In this document: in pieces, positions 32,823 through 43,996 of the stretch
How positions within the stretch are numbered: position 1 is the stretch's first letter
Layout of the letters: the number at the start of each line of letters is the position of its first letter
Source of the DNA: Galdieria sulphuraria
Taxonomy: Eukaryota > Rhodophyta > Bangiophyceae > Galdieriales > Galdieriaceae
Direction: 5' to 3'
Assembly (NCBI RefSeq): GCF_000341285.1
Contig: NW_005178416.1
Span: 1-64,000 of the forward strand
Length of the DNA: 64,000 nucleotides
The notes under the pieces: model-generated
Database searches by the model: none
Told to the model about the DNA's origin: nothing
What the model saw: the letters and a program-made list of their open reading frames with translations, nothing else
Position numbers and translations under genes: made by a program

Positions 32823-34639
32823 CTAAAAAAAAGGATCCAACAAACCCACGTGCATCATACCAGACCCATCTTGTTTCCAAGCATAGTCCAACCTTATCAT
32901 TTCAGCTATTCGCAAACCAACACCCTTTGACCAACCTAATCGTTTCGGATGTTTCCAAAATGAACCCGTTTCATCCAAACAATCATAAAAGAAAACTCCT
33001 GAAATGCGATCCACTATTGGAAACCGAAGTTCCCATGTTTGTTGTAAGGAAGATACGGCAGTACCCAATGCTCCAGTAGAATATCCACGAAGGGAACCCA
33101 TACCTCCTAAACGATGTTTTTCCAACTCTGGCAAACTTTCACTCGCACTCTTTCCACTCACACCATATACCAATGTTGAACCTAATGGAAGCTTCAAATA
33201 CTTGGCTATCTGAATATCTCCTTTGATAAATGAAGAGAAACTTTCATTCCATGGAATAGCATCCGACAAGTGAATAACCAAACGTTGACCACTTTGAACA
33301 TTCTTCGGAGGATAACGATCATCATATGTAATACCTAAAGATATCATTCCTAAAAGATATTTGTTTATATCATAGGATGGTCTAGTAGAGTCTTCAGCTC
33401 CTAAAGGCATAGTTCGTTCCAAAGTGGATGAAAGATCAACAAACAAATGTTTTACTAAACGACTAAATACTTTGAATGTCAAACCACTTCGTGAACTCAA
33501 ATGCTTCTCATCCAAGTCACGATAAACCTTAAACCGATAGCCAAACCATTGACCTACACGAGGATCCTCCCATTCCAAAGATAACAAAGAATGCTGAGAT
33601 TGTCTCTTTTGTAGTTCAAATTGAAGAAACTGATTTCGTCCAAATAAATTGTTATCTTGAAAAGACAACTCTCCAAAAAATTCCCCAGAACCATATCCTA
33701 TGCCAGGTTCAAAACGACTATAAGGACGTTCACGTACACGTAGAATAACCATAACAGATTGATCATCACGAAGCTCCAATTCTGCTCTGACATAGTCAAA
33801 AAGTCCCAATTCAGTAATTCGCTCCCAGTAACGATCACTCCAACGAAATACTTGGCCTCTTTGAATACCAACTGCCTTTTCAATGGTATCTGATTTTGTT
33901 CTGCCTTTGTTACAAGGTTCTCGATTGTCATCCAAATAGACTAGACGAATACCTGCAAAACGTGGTTCTATGGCTCGAAAACTTAAAACTCCATTCCGAA
34001 AAGGACCCGACTTGTTTATACGAGAAAACTTGTATCCATTTTCTTCATACCAAACGTTCAACGTCGTTATGACATCTTTCACAAGAACGGGATCTAACTT
34101 CTTTCCATATAAAGGTTCTACTGTCCTTCTAACTACATCTCGATTCAACACTCTAGAATCTTCAATCACGATCTTTCTCACTTTGCGATTCTATTGCTGA
34201 GCAATGAGTCGCTGTCAAGAAAGAAGAACATAATACTTACTTGTTCATCATCTTTGTTCATAAGACCTTCACTTGGTTTTGCAGAGTTGACTGATTCTCT
34301 TTTGACTAACTTGTTCAACCAGTCATTCAACGATAGCCCTCCAACAAGTAACAAGGAATGGTCTTCAGGATCTAGTGGGCTCTCTTCACTATGGAAAGAT
34401 GATGAGAATGGAGGCTTTCCAGATCCTGAGCCATGAGAATAGGCACATTGTGAATATATATTTCTAGTTTGTTGAAAAGAAGAAATAATGCGATGCTTGC
34501 GCCGCTGTTGAGAGGAAACATTTTGTGGCTGTTTACAAACGAGTTTATCTCTCCTTCTATAACAGTCCAGTTGCACATGGCTAGTATTGTCTGCAAAAGA
34601 AACAAACTCTATCCAATGAGAGTTTTCGATAAGTTGCAT
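32823..34639 (-). CDS. Omp85-family outer-envelope protein (OEP80/Toc75-V-like)
   Basis: Exons 34639-34241 and 34190-32823 (50-bp intron) give 588 residues. An N-terminal Ser/Gln-rich leader of about 130 residues precedes POTRA-like domains (KIVIEDSRVLNRDVVRRTVE, then LNVWYEENGYKFSRI). The C-terminal half is a beta-barrel with FEPGIGYGSGEFFGELSFQD, the lid-type LRGYSTGALGTA (RGY/F element) and a terminal FF. This order is typical of plastid OEP80, which inserts beta-barrels in the outer envelope. Mitochondrial SAM50 is less likely because the leader and POTRA match the plastid type better. Confidence 0.85.
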
Positions 34640-34749
34640 TCGAGTCGTATTTACTTCATTCGTCGAAAACTAGCAAAGAAAGCATATGATGATCATCTCC
34701 CCTCTCTTTTCCCTCCTTTTTTGTTCTTCCCGAAGAGAGAAAAAATTTA

Positions 34750-34823
34750 CGCTTCGGGTGAGGATTGAACTCACGACCTTATGATTAACAGTCATACGCT
34801 CTAACCAGCTGAGCTACCGAAGC
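34750..34823 (-). tRNA. trnN-GUU: tRNA-Asn (GTT)
   Basis: The minus-strand sequence folds as a full cloverleaf. The acceptor pair is GCTTCGG/CCGAAGC, the D-arm is GCTC/GAGC, the anticodon stem is TATGA/TCATA with loop CTGTTAA (anticodon GTT), and the T-arm is GTGAG/CTCAC with loop TTCAATC. Discriminator base is G. There is no intron and no encoded CCA. Internal A and B boxes are intact, so it should be read by RNA polymerase III with TFIIIC. Confidence 0.96.
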
Positions 34824-35004
34824 CAACCTTCGCATTTTGTGCCAATAAGATTCCAAGACTGTGAGTGTTTGTAGTCTTTTATATATTCCTATCAAGTAAA
34901 GATATCATACCTATTGATTTTTTTTCATGAAATATAAAGCAAACTATAAGATACAACATATTATTTAGATATCATCACAACCCACGATTGTTGAAAGATA
35001 TCGG

Positions 35005-36895
35005 ATGCTTTCCAAACATTTGGTATACTTGGCAGTAGAGACGTTGGAAGAGTGTTCCAAGCGAGGAACCAGTTGTAAAAACGTATTGTATCAGTTACGA
35101 AAGGAGCGTAGACTAAGTGAGTAATATTGAACACTTGGGTTGCGAGGAGATTGTTGTTTAATCTTGGAGTTAGATGAACGGCAGTGGAAACTTTTGTATG
35201 CAGTCGTCATGCAGACTCGAAAGGTAGCGCATTGTTATCCGTCGATGAGAACATAATTCGTCATGTTGTATTTATAGTACGCAACGTTACTGAAAGAAAC
35301 GGTGGAGTTGCTACCAGAATCTTTACAAAGCTCGCTCTATCGTTGTTTTGACTGTCGCCAGTGGTTGCTTTGGTTATTCTTGTATGATCTATTGTTAGGA
35401 AAGAATGAAATAGGAAGTACATTAGCAGATTCTGTAGTAGAGGTTTGCTCACAAGAAAATGTCTTACTACTGCGACAGTGTCTAGAAACCGCTAAAAACA
35501 GCATACCTTTGACAGATCAGCCTGCGTGGCTTGCAGAGAATATTTATGTGTAGGTATTAGTGTCAGAATGGCGGTTTTGCCTATTTTATGGATTCTAGAT
35601 ATGGCAGAGTCAATTATGTGAACAGTTCGATGGAGTCAGTGTTATCTAGTTTGGAAAGTTCGGGATATTGTGATGCGACACGTGGAGAACAAGTCATTGT
35701 GGAGAAAGACTCCAAAAGAAAGCAGCTTCCTCTAGAGTTTTACAAGTTCTGGTTAGACTCGGATGTATCTAGTCTACTTGTTTTTCCATGTCATTCAAGA
35801 ATCGCAGAGCATCATTTGGTCAGATTGAGACGAGAATTGGTTATTCAAGACAAGGTACTTATCGTTCACACACAGAGTTAGTTATTATTCCCAAAGAATT
35901 GATAATAATAATAATAATGTTAGGCGAGTTGTCTTGTTGCACAAGGCTTTGATGCTCAACTTGGATGGAAAGTTGTCGATGCTTGTGCTTCTCCCGGTAA
36001 TAAGTCGATGCACTTGATTTCAAAAGGAATTGAACAACATGGCGAAGCATTCTACCACAATCCAATAAAAGTGATTGCAATAGATCGAGACAAGAAAAGA
36101 TTTGAACTATTGAATCGAACCATTCGTAATTGTGGTTATGAGTCGTATATTGATACCCAAAAAGTGGATTTTCTAGAATGGAATGATAAAGAATGTCAAG
36201 GCGTAAGTTGTGATATATATATATATATATATATGAATATAAATATTGTGGATAGATTATATTAGATCCATCCTGTTCAGGCTCAGGATTGATAAAGCGC
36301 AATTGGACGGATGGTTTGGATGAGAAAGGGACTAGACCTACAAGATTGAAACAGTTGAGTTTCTTTCAAAAGAAAATGTTGCGACATGCGCTTTGTGACT
36401 TTCCAAAATGTTGTCGAGTGTAAGGAATGATACATTTGTATATATATATATATATATACATATAATTATTGGAATAGCACATATTCTACTTGTAGTATAT
36501 ACAAGGAGGAGAATGAAATGGTGATTTATGAAGTATTACAACAAGTCAAAGGTACTTTTTTCATTTTTGAAATAGTACATGATAACATTATTACTATAAG
36601 ACTTGGGTTGGAAATTGACTCGATTTCTTCCACAATGGCCACGTAGGGGTTCTCTTGATCCTTTGAATAGGGAAGAAGCAGCTGCCTGTGTTCGAACAGA
36701 TCCGAGTAAGTTCTCTTAGAACGTATGATAGAATGATTGAATAGTATGTTGAATATAGAACTGGATCATACAAATGGGTTTTTCGTGGCTTGTTTCGAAA
36801 GAACGAAGACTCCCATTTCAGATAAGAAGAGAGTTGTTATCCAAGCTTCGGATTCCAGTCATTCTGCATATTCTTTGAAACGTAAGAAAACTTGA
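35005..36895 (+). CDS. NSUN5: 25S rRNA m5C methyltransferase NSUN5/Rcm1
   Basis: Nine exons: 35005-35116, 35174-35223, 35278-35549, 35599-35854, 35924-36202, 36256-36419, 36478-36551, 36601-36705 and 36759-36895. They give 482 residues. The SAM-binding motif is VVDACASPGNKS; motif IV is ILLD-type IILDPSCSGSG and the catalytic motif VI is YSTCSIYKEENE, so both m5C-MTase cysteines are present. PQWPRRGSLDPLN and NGFFVACFERT close the fold as in NSUN5. The enzyme methylates a conserved cytosine in large-subunit rRNA in the nucleolus. Two introns contain (TA)n runs. Confidence 0.92.
36212..36234. repeat. (AT)n tract inside an NSUN5 intron
   Basis: About 11 AT units fill much of the 53-bp intron 36203-36255. 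A second TA tract (36439-36459) sits in the 36420-36477 intron. Confidence 0.9.
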
Positions 36896-36997
36896 ACATT
36901 GTTTGACTCAATAGAAATTCTAATAAATCACAACATTTCTTTTGTCCATTATATATGTTGTTGGCTCAAGTTTTCTATTTCTGGAGGGAGGGATTAG

Positions 36998-38405
36998 ATG
37001 CAAAGTGCTCTTAGCTTGTTAGGTCTGGGCTCTTCTTGCTCCATTGTACTAGTAAGTTTTTGAAATACTCGAGTGCGATTGATTATCATACCAATCTTGA
37101 GAGGTTTTGGATGGTGCAGATGAAAGAAAGACAGCAATCATATATTCCCCAACCAGCCATAAGAGAATCGATGAACTTCCACTCTATGGAGAAACAGAAA
37201 CTGTTAGTGGTAAAGTGAGTTGAATATTCCAACTACATACATAAAGGTGACTGATATTGTTTTCAAGGTAGTTATAGCTGTAAAGGAAGGCAAGTCTTTG
37301 CAACATATGGGAATTCGAATAGAGTTTATTGGAGCCATCGAAATGTATCGCTTTTGCTCCTTTTTCTATCTTTTATTCTATAAACTATATGTTTAGGTTG
37401 TATGATAGAGAAAGCTCGCAGGAGTTTACATCGCTTGTAAGAGAGTTGGAAGATCCAGGTATTCTGGTTGGAACCAAACAATATCCTTTTGCTTTTACTC
37501 AAGTAGAGAAAGCTTATGATACTTACAACGGAGTCAACGTGAGTGCTCTTTTTGGTATCGTTTTATGAATAGGAAGAAAAACAATTGCCACTCTTGTAGG
37601 TTCGATTGCGTTACTTTCTAAGAGTGACAGTTGAACGGCCTCCTTATATACCAAATATTGTTAAAGAATATGATATGGCAGTTGCTCACTTCCAAGAAGA
37701 ACCGCAAGTCAACAATACTATAAGTAAGTTGCAAGATGAAGATAGAATAATCCATTGCTGAATAGGAAAAGGAATGGAAGTGGGAATTGAAGACTCTCTT
37801 CATATTGAATTTGAATATAAGAAAAGCAAGCTTCACTTATCAGATGTTGTGTTGGGAAAAGTATACTTCTTACAGGTATTTATGAATGAATGTTTGCCAT
37901 ATTAGCTTAGCATATAGAAACGATATCTTATCTAGGTTAGAATTAAGATAAAGAGAATGGAGTTGGAAATCAAAAGAAGAGAAAGTGCGGGTACAGGAGT
38001 TCATGCAGTGAATGAAATGGATACGCTCGCCAAATTTGAGGCAAGTAAAATATTCTTTGTGAAGAATTGGAACTGAACATGGTGTGAAGATTATGGATGG
38101 CTCTCCTGTGAGAGGCGAAAGTATTCCTGTAAGAATGTTCCTCTCAGCATATCCCAGTTTAACACCGTATGTCATGTGGAATATATGATGATTGTTGAAG
38201 AGTTGAACATCATTTTTAGGACTTACAAAAATGTCAACAACAAATTCTCTGTAAAGTATTTTCTCAATTTGGTGCTGGTAGGTTCATTCAACACTTGTTA
38301 CTTTGCAAAGCTTATATATTGGTTTGTGGATAGGTAGACGAAGATGATAGGCGATACTTTAAACAACATGAAATATTTCTGTGGCGTACAGTGACAACTT
38401 CATAG
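36998..38405 (+). CDS. VPS26: retromer subunit VPS26
   Basis: Ten exons: 36998-37051, 37104-37214, 37268-37344, 37397-37538, 37600-37723, 37766-37875, 37936-38040, 38090-38166, 38220-38277 and 38334-38405. They give 309 residues. [73 protein letters not shown] and [20 protein letters not shown] match VPS26 throughout its two arrestin-like lobes. VPS26 joins VPS35 and VPS29 in the retromer that recycles cargo from endosomes. The intron 38041-38089 begins GCAAGT, a GC-AG intron. Confidence 0.95.
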
Positions 38406-38465
38406 AAACTAAGAAACTCTTTTTTAAAAAAGGAGAAAACACACTCGACCAACTAAAAGACTTTT

Positions 38466-39230
38466 TCATTTTCTTGACTCCACCAGTTCTCGACTGACCC
38501 TAATATTAAGTTGTTCTGCCAACTGTATGACTCGTTCATCACCATATCGACGCAAATATTTCAATAACCTAAGAAGTGAAGGTCCATTCAGTGGGCTTGT
38601 AAGTAAACAATAGAACCAATACCTTTTACGCTTGTTGACCATTCCTATTAAGCCTCGTATAGCGGCATAGTCGTGCTTGTGTTCTTTTGCGTGCTCCGTT
38701 AAGTGATTGATCCGTGCCGTGAGTCTAGCAACTTGCACTTCGGAAGACCCTGTGTCCTTTCCATGACGTTGGAACTCCTTCTCCAGTTGCTTCTGCTTCA
38801 TGCTAATCACATTAGTCGTCTCAAAAAGTTGTAAAGATGGGTAAGTTACTTACTATAGTTTGTAACAAGAACGAGGTTCCAATTCCTCTTCCGTTGACTC
38901 TGTCGAGGAATGTTCCTCAAATGTGGCTTGGTTCTCGGTGGAATCTGCTCTACTTTGGGAGGACTCAGTAAATGTACTCGTTTCCCTTTCTATATTCAAA
39001 CTGGTGTTTTCCAACTCTTGCTGGGCTTTCCAACTTGTAACATCTCTGCTCTTGTTTCCAGGTGGTCTCAGAAGAACAGTATTCAGGAAAGTTTTCCTGT
39101 TACGGATGGGAACAAAACTATTTCCTAGTGCTCGACGACACGAGTTGCAACTTGTAGACTTACAAGTATAGAAAAGAAAAGTTTGTGACGAGACAAAAGC
39201 CGAGTGATGATTCATGGGAAGATTATACAA
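38466..39230 (-). CDS. organellar ribosomal protein uS15
   Basis: Exons 39230-38854, 38802-38623 and 38568-38466 (introns 51 and 54 bp; the second is in frame) give 219 residues. The C-terminal domain, with DTGSSEVQVARLTARINHLT, KEHKHDYAAIRGLIGMVNKR and LLKYLRRYGDERVIQLAEQL, is bacterial-type uS15, which binds 16S rRNA helices early in small-subunit assembly. About 110 residues of Ser/Thr/Glu-rich leader precede it, so it is imported; plastid versus mitochondrion cannot be settled from sequence alone. Confidence 0.88.
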
Positions 39231-39288
39231 TTCGATCTGAACGGACGATGTTTGTTATTCATGGAAATACTTTCATGCCAAACTTGGT

Positions 39289-40221
39289 TCAGTATGAAAA
39301 CTTTCCACTTTGATAATCTTGAAAAGCTTGTTTGATATCTTCTTGACTAGTCATTACAAAAGGTCCATATTGAACAATGGGCTCATTCAAAGGTTGTCCT
39401 GCTACTAACACAAAACGACAACCATCCTCTTTTGTTTGACAGATAATGGCATTATCTGCTCCATCATCCAATATCAATAATTCGTGTGCATTTCCAAGGC
39501 TAGCCTCCTTCCCGAACAATGCTTTGCCTTGTATCACGTATATAAATCCTCGATAATGTGGAGGTATTTCAGGCTTCAATTCACAACCAGGTTTCATTTC
39601 GATATCTAAAAACATACTGGGTGTTCGGGTATAAACTTTGCCTTGTACATCTTGGAAACGACCTGCAACTACTTTGACCATATAAAGATCAGTCGTTGCA
39701 CAAGGTATATCCTTGGAAACCAACTCTTGATACTTTGGTTCTGCCATCTTATCTTTAGCAGCAAGATTAACCCAAAGTTGTAGGCCATGACCAACTTGAT
39801 TTCCTTGAGGCATTTCACTGTGAATAATTCCTCTACCTGCAGTCATCCACTGAACATCTCCTGGTCCTATAACTCCCGAGTGCCCACGATTATCTTCGTG
39901 TCGAAAGAAACCTTCCAACATATAAGTAACTGTCTCAAATCCTCGGTGAGGATGGTCAGGAAAACCTGCTGGTGCTTTGACACTGAATTCGTCCAACATA
40001 AGAAAAGGGTCCAAGTTGCGAAGTGACGTAGTACCGATCGAACGAAACACACGAGCACCTTCTCCATCCATTTGTTCTCGAGGTTGTATCTTTTTTGAAA
40101 TTTTTCTACCTGTACTAGCCATTACAATTGCTTCTCTTTGAAATATTTTCTGACTTTTTGAATAATAACAGCAACGCTTCACAAATAGACCACCAACAAC
40201 AACACTCGATAGAAGAAACAT
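39289..40221 (-). CDS. PIR: pirin
   Basis: Single exon, 310 residues. The bicupin core begins LDPFLMLDEFSVKAPAGFPD; the metal-binding set is HPHRGFETVTYMLEG, HEDNRGHSG and IHSEMPQ (three His and one Glu ligand positions), and the second cupin holds YVIQGKALFG. Pirin is an iron-binding cupin with quercetinase activity in vitro and, in animals, a nuclear cofactor role. The first 33 residues (FLLSSVVVGGLFVKRCCYY) are hydrophobic then basic, suggesting import or membrane association; starting at Met 34 (40122) would give the ordinary cytosolic form. Confidence 0.93.
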   Translation of the reverse strand: MFLLSSVVVGGLFVKRCCYYSKSQKIFQREAIVMASTGRKISKKIQPREQMDGEGARVFRSIGTTSLRNLDPFLMLDEFSVKAPAGFPDHPHRGFETVTYMLEGFFRHEDNRGHSGVIGPGDVQWMTAGRGIIHSEMPQGNQVGHGLQLWVNLAAKDKMAEPKYQELVSKDIPCATTDLYMVKVVAGRFQDVQGKVYTRTPSMFLDIEMKPGCELKPEIPPHYRGFIYVIQGKALFGKEASLGNAHELLILDDGADNAIICQTKEDGCRFVLVAGQPLNEPIVQYGPFVMTSQEDIKQAFQDYQSGKFSY

Positions 40222-40369
40222 TCAAGTTGTTCGAATAAATCCTTTGGACTGAGTTCTCCGATCGAATTGTCCATTGGAATATTCAGAAGGTGATTGAATA
40301 CTATCTGTTTATTTGTATAGAAAAGATTCAAATGAAATCAATAAAAATGGTTATTCGTGCTACAAAGTA

Positions 40370-40387
40370 TTATATATATATATATAT
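40370..40387. repeat. (AT)n microsatellite
   Basis: About nine TA units lie in the gap between the pirin start and the 3' end of the ARL2 gene. Confidence 0.85.
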
Positions 40388-40427
40388 TGAAGACCATTTC
40401 TTCCTTACATGCTTTATCACGCAAGAC

Positions 40428-41089
40428 TCATCCATATAGAAAGTTCTTCTCTGCTATATCATCAATGAGCCATGAGAAACCTTGTACAACTCCAGTATTG
40501 TATAGAGCACTGCACAAATAAATATTCCAAGGTCGATCACAAAGTGTTGTTTCCAACTTGAAGGCTTCCACTAGTTTCTCTTTCACTATTTCAGGATTCC
40601 TGTCCAACTTATTGGCCAAAAGTAACAAAGGTGCACCAACAAGTCTCTGCAGTAACATTACGTATTCGTTGTTCTTTCAATAAAAGTAACACTACTCACC
40701 TCGTCTTGCAAAGTCTTATGCAGCTCTACTATACAATCGGAAAGACGTGTGCTATCAGCAATATCTACAACCCATATAATACCATCCGTTGATTCAAAGT
40801 AGTTTTTCCAGTATGAACGTAAAGACTCTTGACCTCCTATATCCCATATATGAATTTTGTAATCTTGATATTCTACTGTATGTATATCAAACCCAAAGGT
40901 GGGTCCAACGTCCGTAACATCTTGACGTAACAATCTTTTAGCTACCGTAGTTTTGCCTGAAGCATCTAATCCTCTATAAGAATGAATGAATATGGTTGTC
41001 TTCAAGCTACAGTCTCAAACCTACAGAAGAAGAATACGAAGTTCTCTTTCCTTGCGTTTACTCTTTCTTAGAATAGTCAATAATCCCAT
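40428..41089 (-). CDS. ARL2: ARL2 small GTPase
   Basis: Exons 41089-41025, 40973-40700 and 40646-40428 (introns 51 and 53 bp) give 185 residues. The start MGLLTILRKSKRKERELRIL matches ARL2 and lacks the helix expected of ARF1. The P-loop is GLDASGKT, switch II is WDIGGQESLRSYWKNYFEST, and the guanine motif is NKLD in place of the usual NKQD. ARL2 works with tubulin cofactors D and E in alpha/beta-tubulin folding and releases lipidated cargo from UNC119/PDE6D carriers. The MAP65 and ANTH genes nearby share cytoskeleton and traffic themes, but no linkage is implied. Confidence 0.93.
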
Positions 41090-41247
41090 TTCCAATTGAA
41101 TTTCCCGCCTTTTTCGTAATCATAATGGTTGGTTCTCATCTCATTTATTTGGACGAAATGAAAGACAAACTTTTTCATAGTAGGACATCTAATCGATAGA
41201 ATAATTTCAACTCATTATACTCTTTCTCTGGTCATAAATTACAAACC

Positions 41248-43635
41248 CTAAAGTTTTCTAGATAAAAGTCTATCTCTTTCAATCACAAGTTGTCCATATT
41301 GTTTCTGTAATGAGAGTTCTCGTTCTTTTAGCTCTTTTGTAAGTCGCTCTTTTGAAAGCAATCTATCTTGTAATGCTGCTGCTTCTCTTTTTTCTGCACG
41401 TTCATAGCAGCTCTTGAGAATGATTAGCTCCTCTATTTGATCAATATGATCATTCAGTTCATTGTTCAAGTTCTCTAACCGTTTCCAATATCCACCATGA
41501 TGGATATCAATATATTTCATAATCTGTTCAATATTAGCTTTCACATTGTTTTGAGCAGCAATGAGATGTTCCCATTCATGTCGTCTGCTGCCTACAACAA
41601 CCTCCATGGACGCATTTGCTTCCTTTATAAAGCCTTGTAATGAACCACCATTTTCTTCCGAGAAAACTCCCAAATATGGATCATCCACATCGCAACAACT
41701 TTCGTATTCCCTGATCAAGTTTGCCAATCGTGACTTTTCTTCATCCACTTGTTTCATTGCTAGTTCAAAATATTCCTTGGGAACTTCATACATTGGATCA
41801 ACCTTCAGCAATATCTGAAAGTCTTTTTCGGAAGACGAGTCAGCTTTCATTTCACGCATTAAATGACTTTGTTGTAACAAATAATTTACTTCATGAAGTA
41901 TCAGCCTCTCAACAACACCAAGATTTTCTTCAGATGACCATCTCTTTCCTGAAGAAACAAAAGGCAAATCAAGTTGCTCAGCAGTCGGCCAAAACTTCTT
42001 CTCCTCTTCTCTCTTTCTTTCTTCTGCTCGTCTCTTTCTTTCCATTTCATCTCGAGCATCTTCAACACGACTAGAATCATCCATACCAACTTGTTCCTCC
42101 TCTCTATCCTCCTCAAGTTCATCGGAAACAGTCAACTTATACTCATTCTGTGGAGCGGGCAACAACTGCAGACCTTGCTGTAATTTCTTTCTCAAAAGTT
42201 TCATTCTTGCCTTTTCCTCCATATTTGAACTACTAATGGATCCTGAATGCCTTACCTCTTGACTAGGCAAATAAGAATACCTTGGCGAGGCAGACACTGA
42301 AGAAAAGGGACTTGGAGAAACTGCCGAAGGAGTCAACAAAGGATTGGGTGTCTGTATAGTTTTCTGCTTCGGAGTTAAACCTTGTGAAAAATTCATGTTG
42401 GTCAGAGGTAAATTTTCACCACCTTCTAAAGGAGTCTGCGAACTACTCATATGAAGAAGATCTCTTGCTTCTCTTCTCTTTGTCTCATTCCATGTCTCTA
42501 GTATAGGGGTTTGCGAGGCACTTTGTGGAGCGGTGGAAGATGGTGTATTCCAACCTCTACTGTAATGATGAGGAGTTGGAGTCTTGGAATAATCCGCAAG
42601 TAAGTTTTCGGTAACGCTCCTTTCTCCCACTCTTCCATACTGTTGATATTCTTCGGTAGCCAAAGAAGACTTACGAAGCATCTGTAGCTCCTCATCGTTG
42701 ATTTGTGGTTCTGGCAACTTCAGAGCTGTTCGTTGAAAGCCTTTGAGAATCTGTTCTCTTTCTTTCTCATAATTATTCTTTAATGTTTCGGGTAGGTTTT
42801 GTTCCTCAAATAGTCTTCGTCGTTTGGCTTCCAGTTTCCTTGCGGCTGCCTCTTGATCTATACGACGCTTACCTTCATATTTCTCAATTAACTGACCCAC
42901 TTCCCTTGGTTTCAGTTCCTTTGTTATATGTTCAGACTCTTTCTCTTCCTCAATTACGTCGAAAAACCCTGGAGGTGGTTTTTTCTCAAAAGGAATTTCT
43001 TCAACATAATTAAAACCTTTGATACGTATCCGAGTTCCAACTCTGAGACCTGCCGCTTTCAATTCTCTTTTCTTTTGTAGTATTGCTAGTCTCTTCGCTT
43101 CCTCCAGTTGTTTTTCTCTAGCCTTTCTTTTGGCCTTCTTGCCCTTGGTATTTGCAAGTCTAGCTCTTGCTTCCGACAGCATTTCCTTCTCATCTTCGTC
43201 CATATCTACCGGGTCTGGACGAGCAGGTCTCGTTTCCGGAGTTGGGTCAATTTCACCAGGACGAAGTTTCCTCAGTTCTTCACTTGAGCCTTCCGCTCCA
43301 CCTTCTAGTTCTCTTTGTGCCTCATCAATAAGCCGTTCATAGTGTTCGAGGCATTGCGAAGCAGTTCTCCCGATAATGGGGGCTATTGTTCTCCACTGGT
43401 TGGGCATTACCTTTGCCAAGTGGAGCAATTTCTCTTCTTCTTCTCGAGTCCAGTCGGTTTTCTTTATACTAGGGTCTAACCACTCATACCATCTGGCCTT
43501 GCATTGTTTCGCGGACTTTCGTACAAGTAGAGACGAAATCCTAGCCCATTGGTTTTTTCCATATTTCATCACTGCTGCCTTGAGGATTTCATCCTCACTG
43601 TTTTTCCAAACTCCACCTTTAATAAAATACCTCAT
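41248..43635 (-). CDS. CDC5L: CDC5/CEF1 splicing factor
   Basis: Single exon with no intron, 795 residues. Two N-terminal MYB repeats (MRYFIKGGVWKNSEDEIL, YGKNQWARISSLLVRKSAKQ and KARWYEWLDPSIKKTDWTRE, then PNQWRTIAPIIGRTASQCLE) are diagnostic of CDC5. A charged helical region, a Pro/Ser/Thr-rich centre with several TPTPHH-like and TPxP sites, and a C-terminal coiled coil follow. CDC5 is a core member of the PRP19 complex (NTC) that activates the spliceosome. ATG 43635 is preferred over the upstream 43680 because the conserved N-terminus begins there. It is notable that a core splicing factor in an intron-rich genome has no intron itself. Confidence 0.94.
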   Translation of the reverse strand: MRYFIKGGVWKNSEDEILKAAVMKYGKNQWARISSLLVRKSAKQCKARWYEWLDPSIKKTDWTREEEEKLLHLAKVMPNQWRTIAPIIGRTASQCLEHYERLIDEAQRELEGGAEGSSEELRKLRPGEIDPTPETRPARPDPVDMDEDEKEMLSEARARLANTKGKKAKRKAREKQLEEAKRLAILQKKRELKAAGLRVGTRIRIKGFNYVEEIPFEKKPPPGFFDVIEEEKESEHITKELKPREVGQLIEKYEGKRRIDQEAAARKLEAKRRRLFEEQNLPETLKNNYEKEREQILKGFQRTALKLPEPQINDEELQMLRKSSLATEEYQQYGRVGERSVTENLLADYSKTPTPHHYSRGWNTPSSTAPQSASQTPILETWNETKRREARDLLHMSSSQTPLEGGENLPLTNMNFSQGLTPKQKTIQTPNPLLTPSAVSPSPFSSVSASPRYSYLPSQEVRHSGSISSSNMEEKARMKLLRKKLQQGLQLLPAPQNEYKLTVSDELEEDREEEQVGMDDSSRVEDARDEMERKRRAEERKREEEKKFWPTAEQLDLPFVSSGKRWSSEENLGVVERLILHEVNYLLQQSHLMREMKADSSSEKDFQILLKVDPMYEVPKEYFELAMKQVDEEKSRLANLIREYESCCDVDDPYLGVFSEENGGSLQGFIKEANASMEVVVGSRRHEWEHLIAAQNNVKANIEQIMKYIDIHHGGYWKRLENLNNELNDHIDQIEELIILKSCYERAEKREAAALQDRLLSKERLTKELKERELSLQKQYGQLVIERDRLLSRKL

Positions 43636-43996
43636 GACTTTATAGCAGCACGAACGACCACTCAAGATGTGGCTACCCAAAGTTTTCCTTTACACAAATG
43701 CAAAGAAATGGATGTGAGGGCAAAGACATGGAATGACTGTTATTCACATAGTCCATTCAACAATCATTTCTTAAAAGAAGCTATTGCTCTGAGGTTCAAA
43801 AGTCATTCTATTCGTAAGTTTATTTCAAAGTGGTGTGGTATTCTTCAAGCTTTTATCATAGAGTAAACCTCGAAAGAAATCAATCTCAAAATCTCTATTA
43901 TTCCTTGTGGAAGCATCGAAGTCTTTCAAGATGATTGTCCAACCAAGTTTCGGCGAGTGAAGCTTACTTCTTGTAAAGCTAAGAATAATAGTTGAC
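43636..43996. promoter_or_regulatory. divergent intergenic region, CDC5/AVL9
   Basis: This 361-bp gap separates two divergent starts and must carry both promoters. No repeat, RNA gene or clear motif stands out. Confidence 0.4.

Noticed and set aside
43019-43342. Plus-strand Ser/Phe-rich open frame inside CDC5
   Set aside because: It is the antisense of a Glu/Lys-rich coding stretch, a common artefact.
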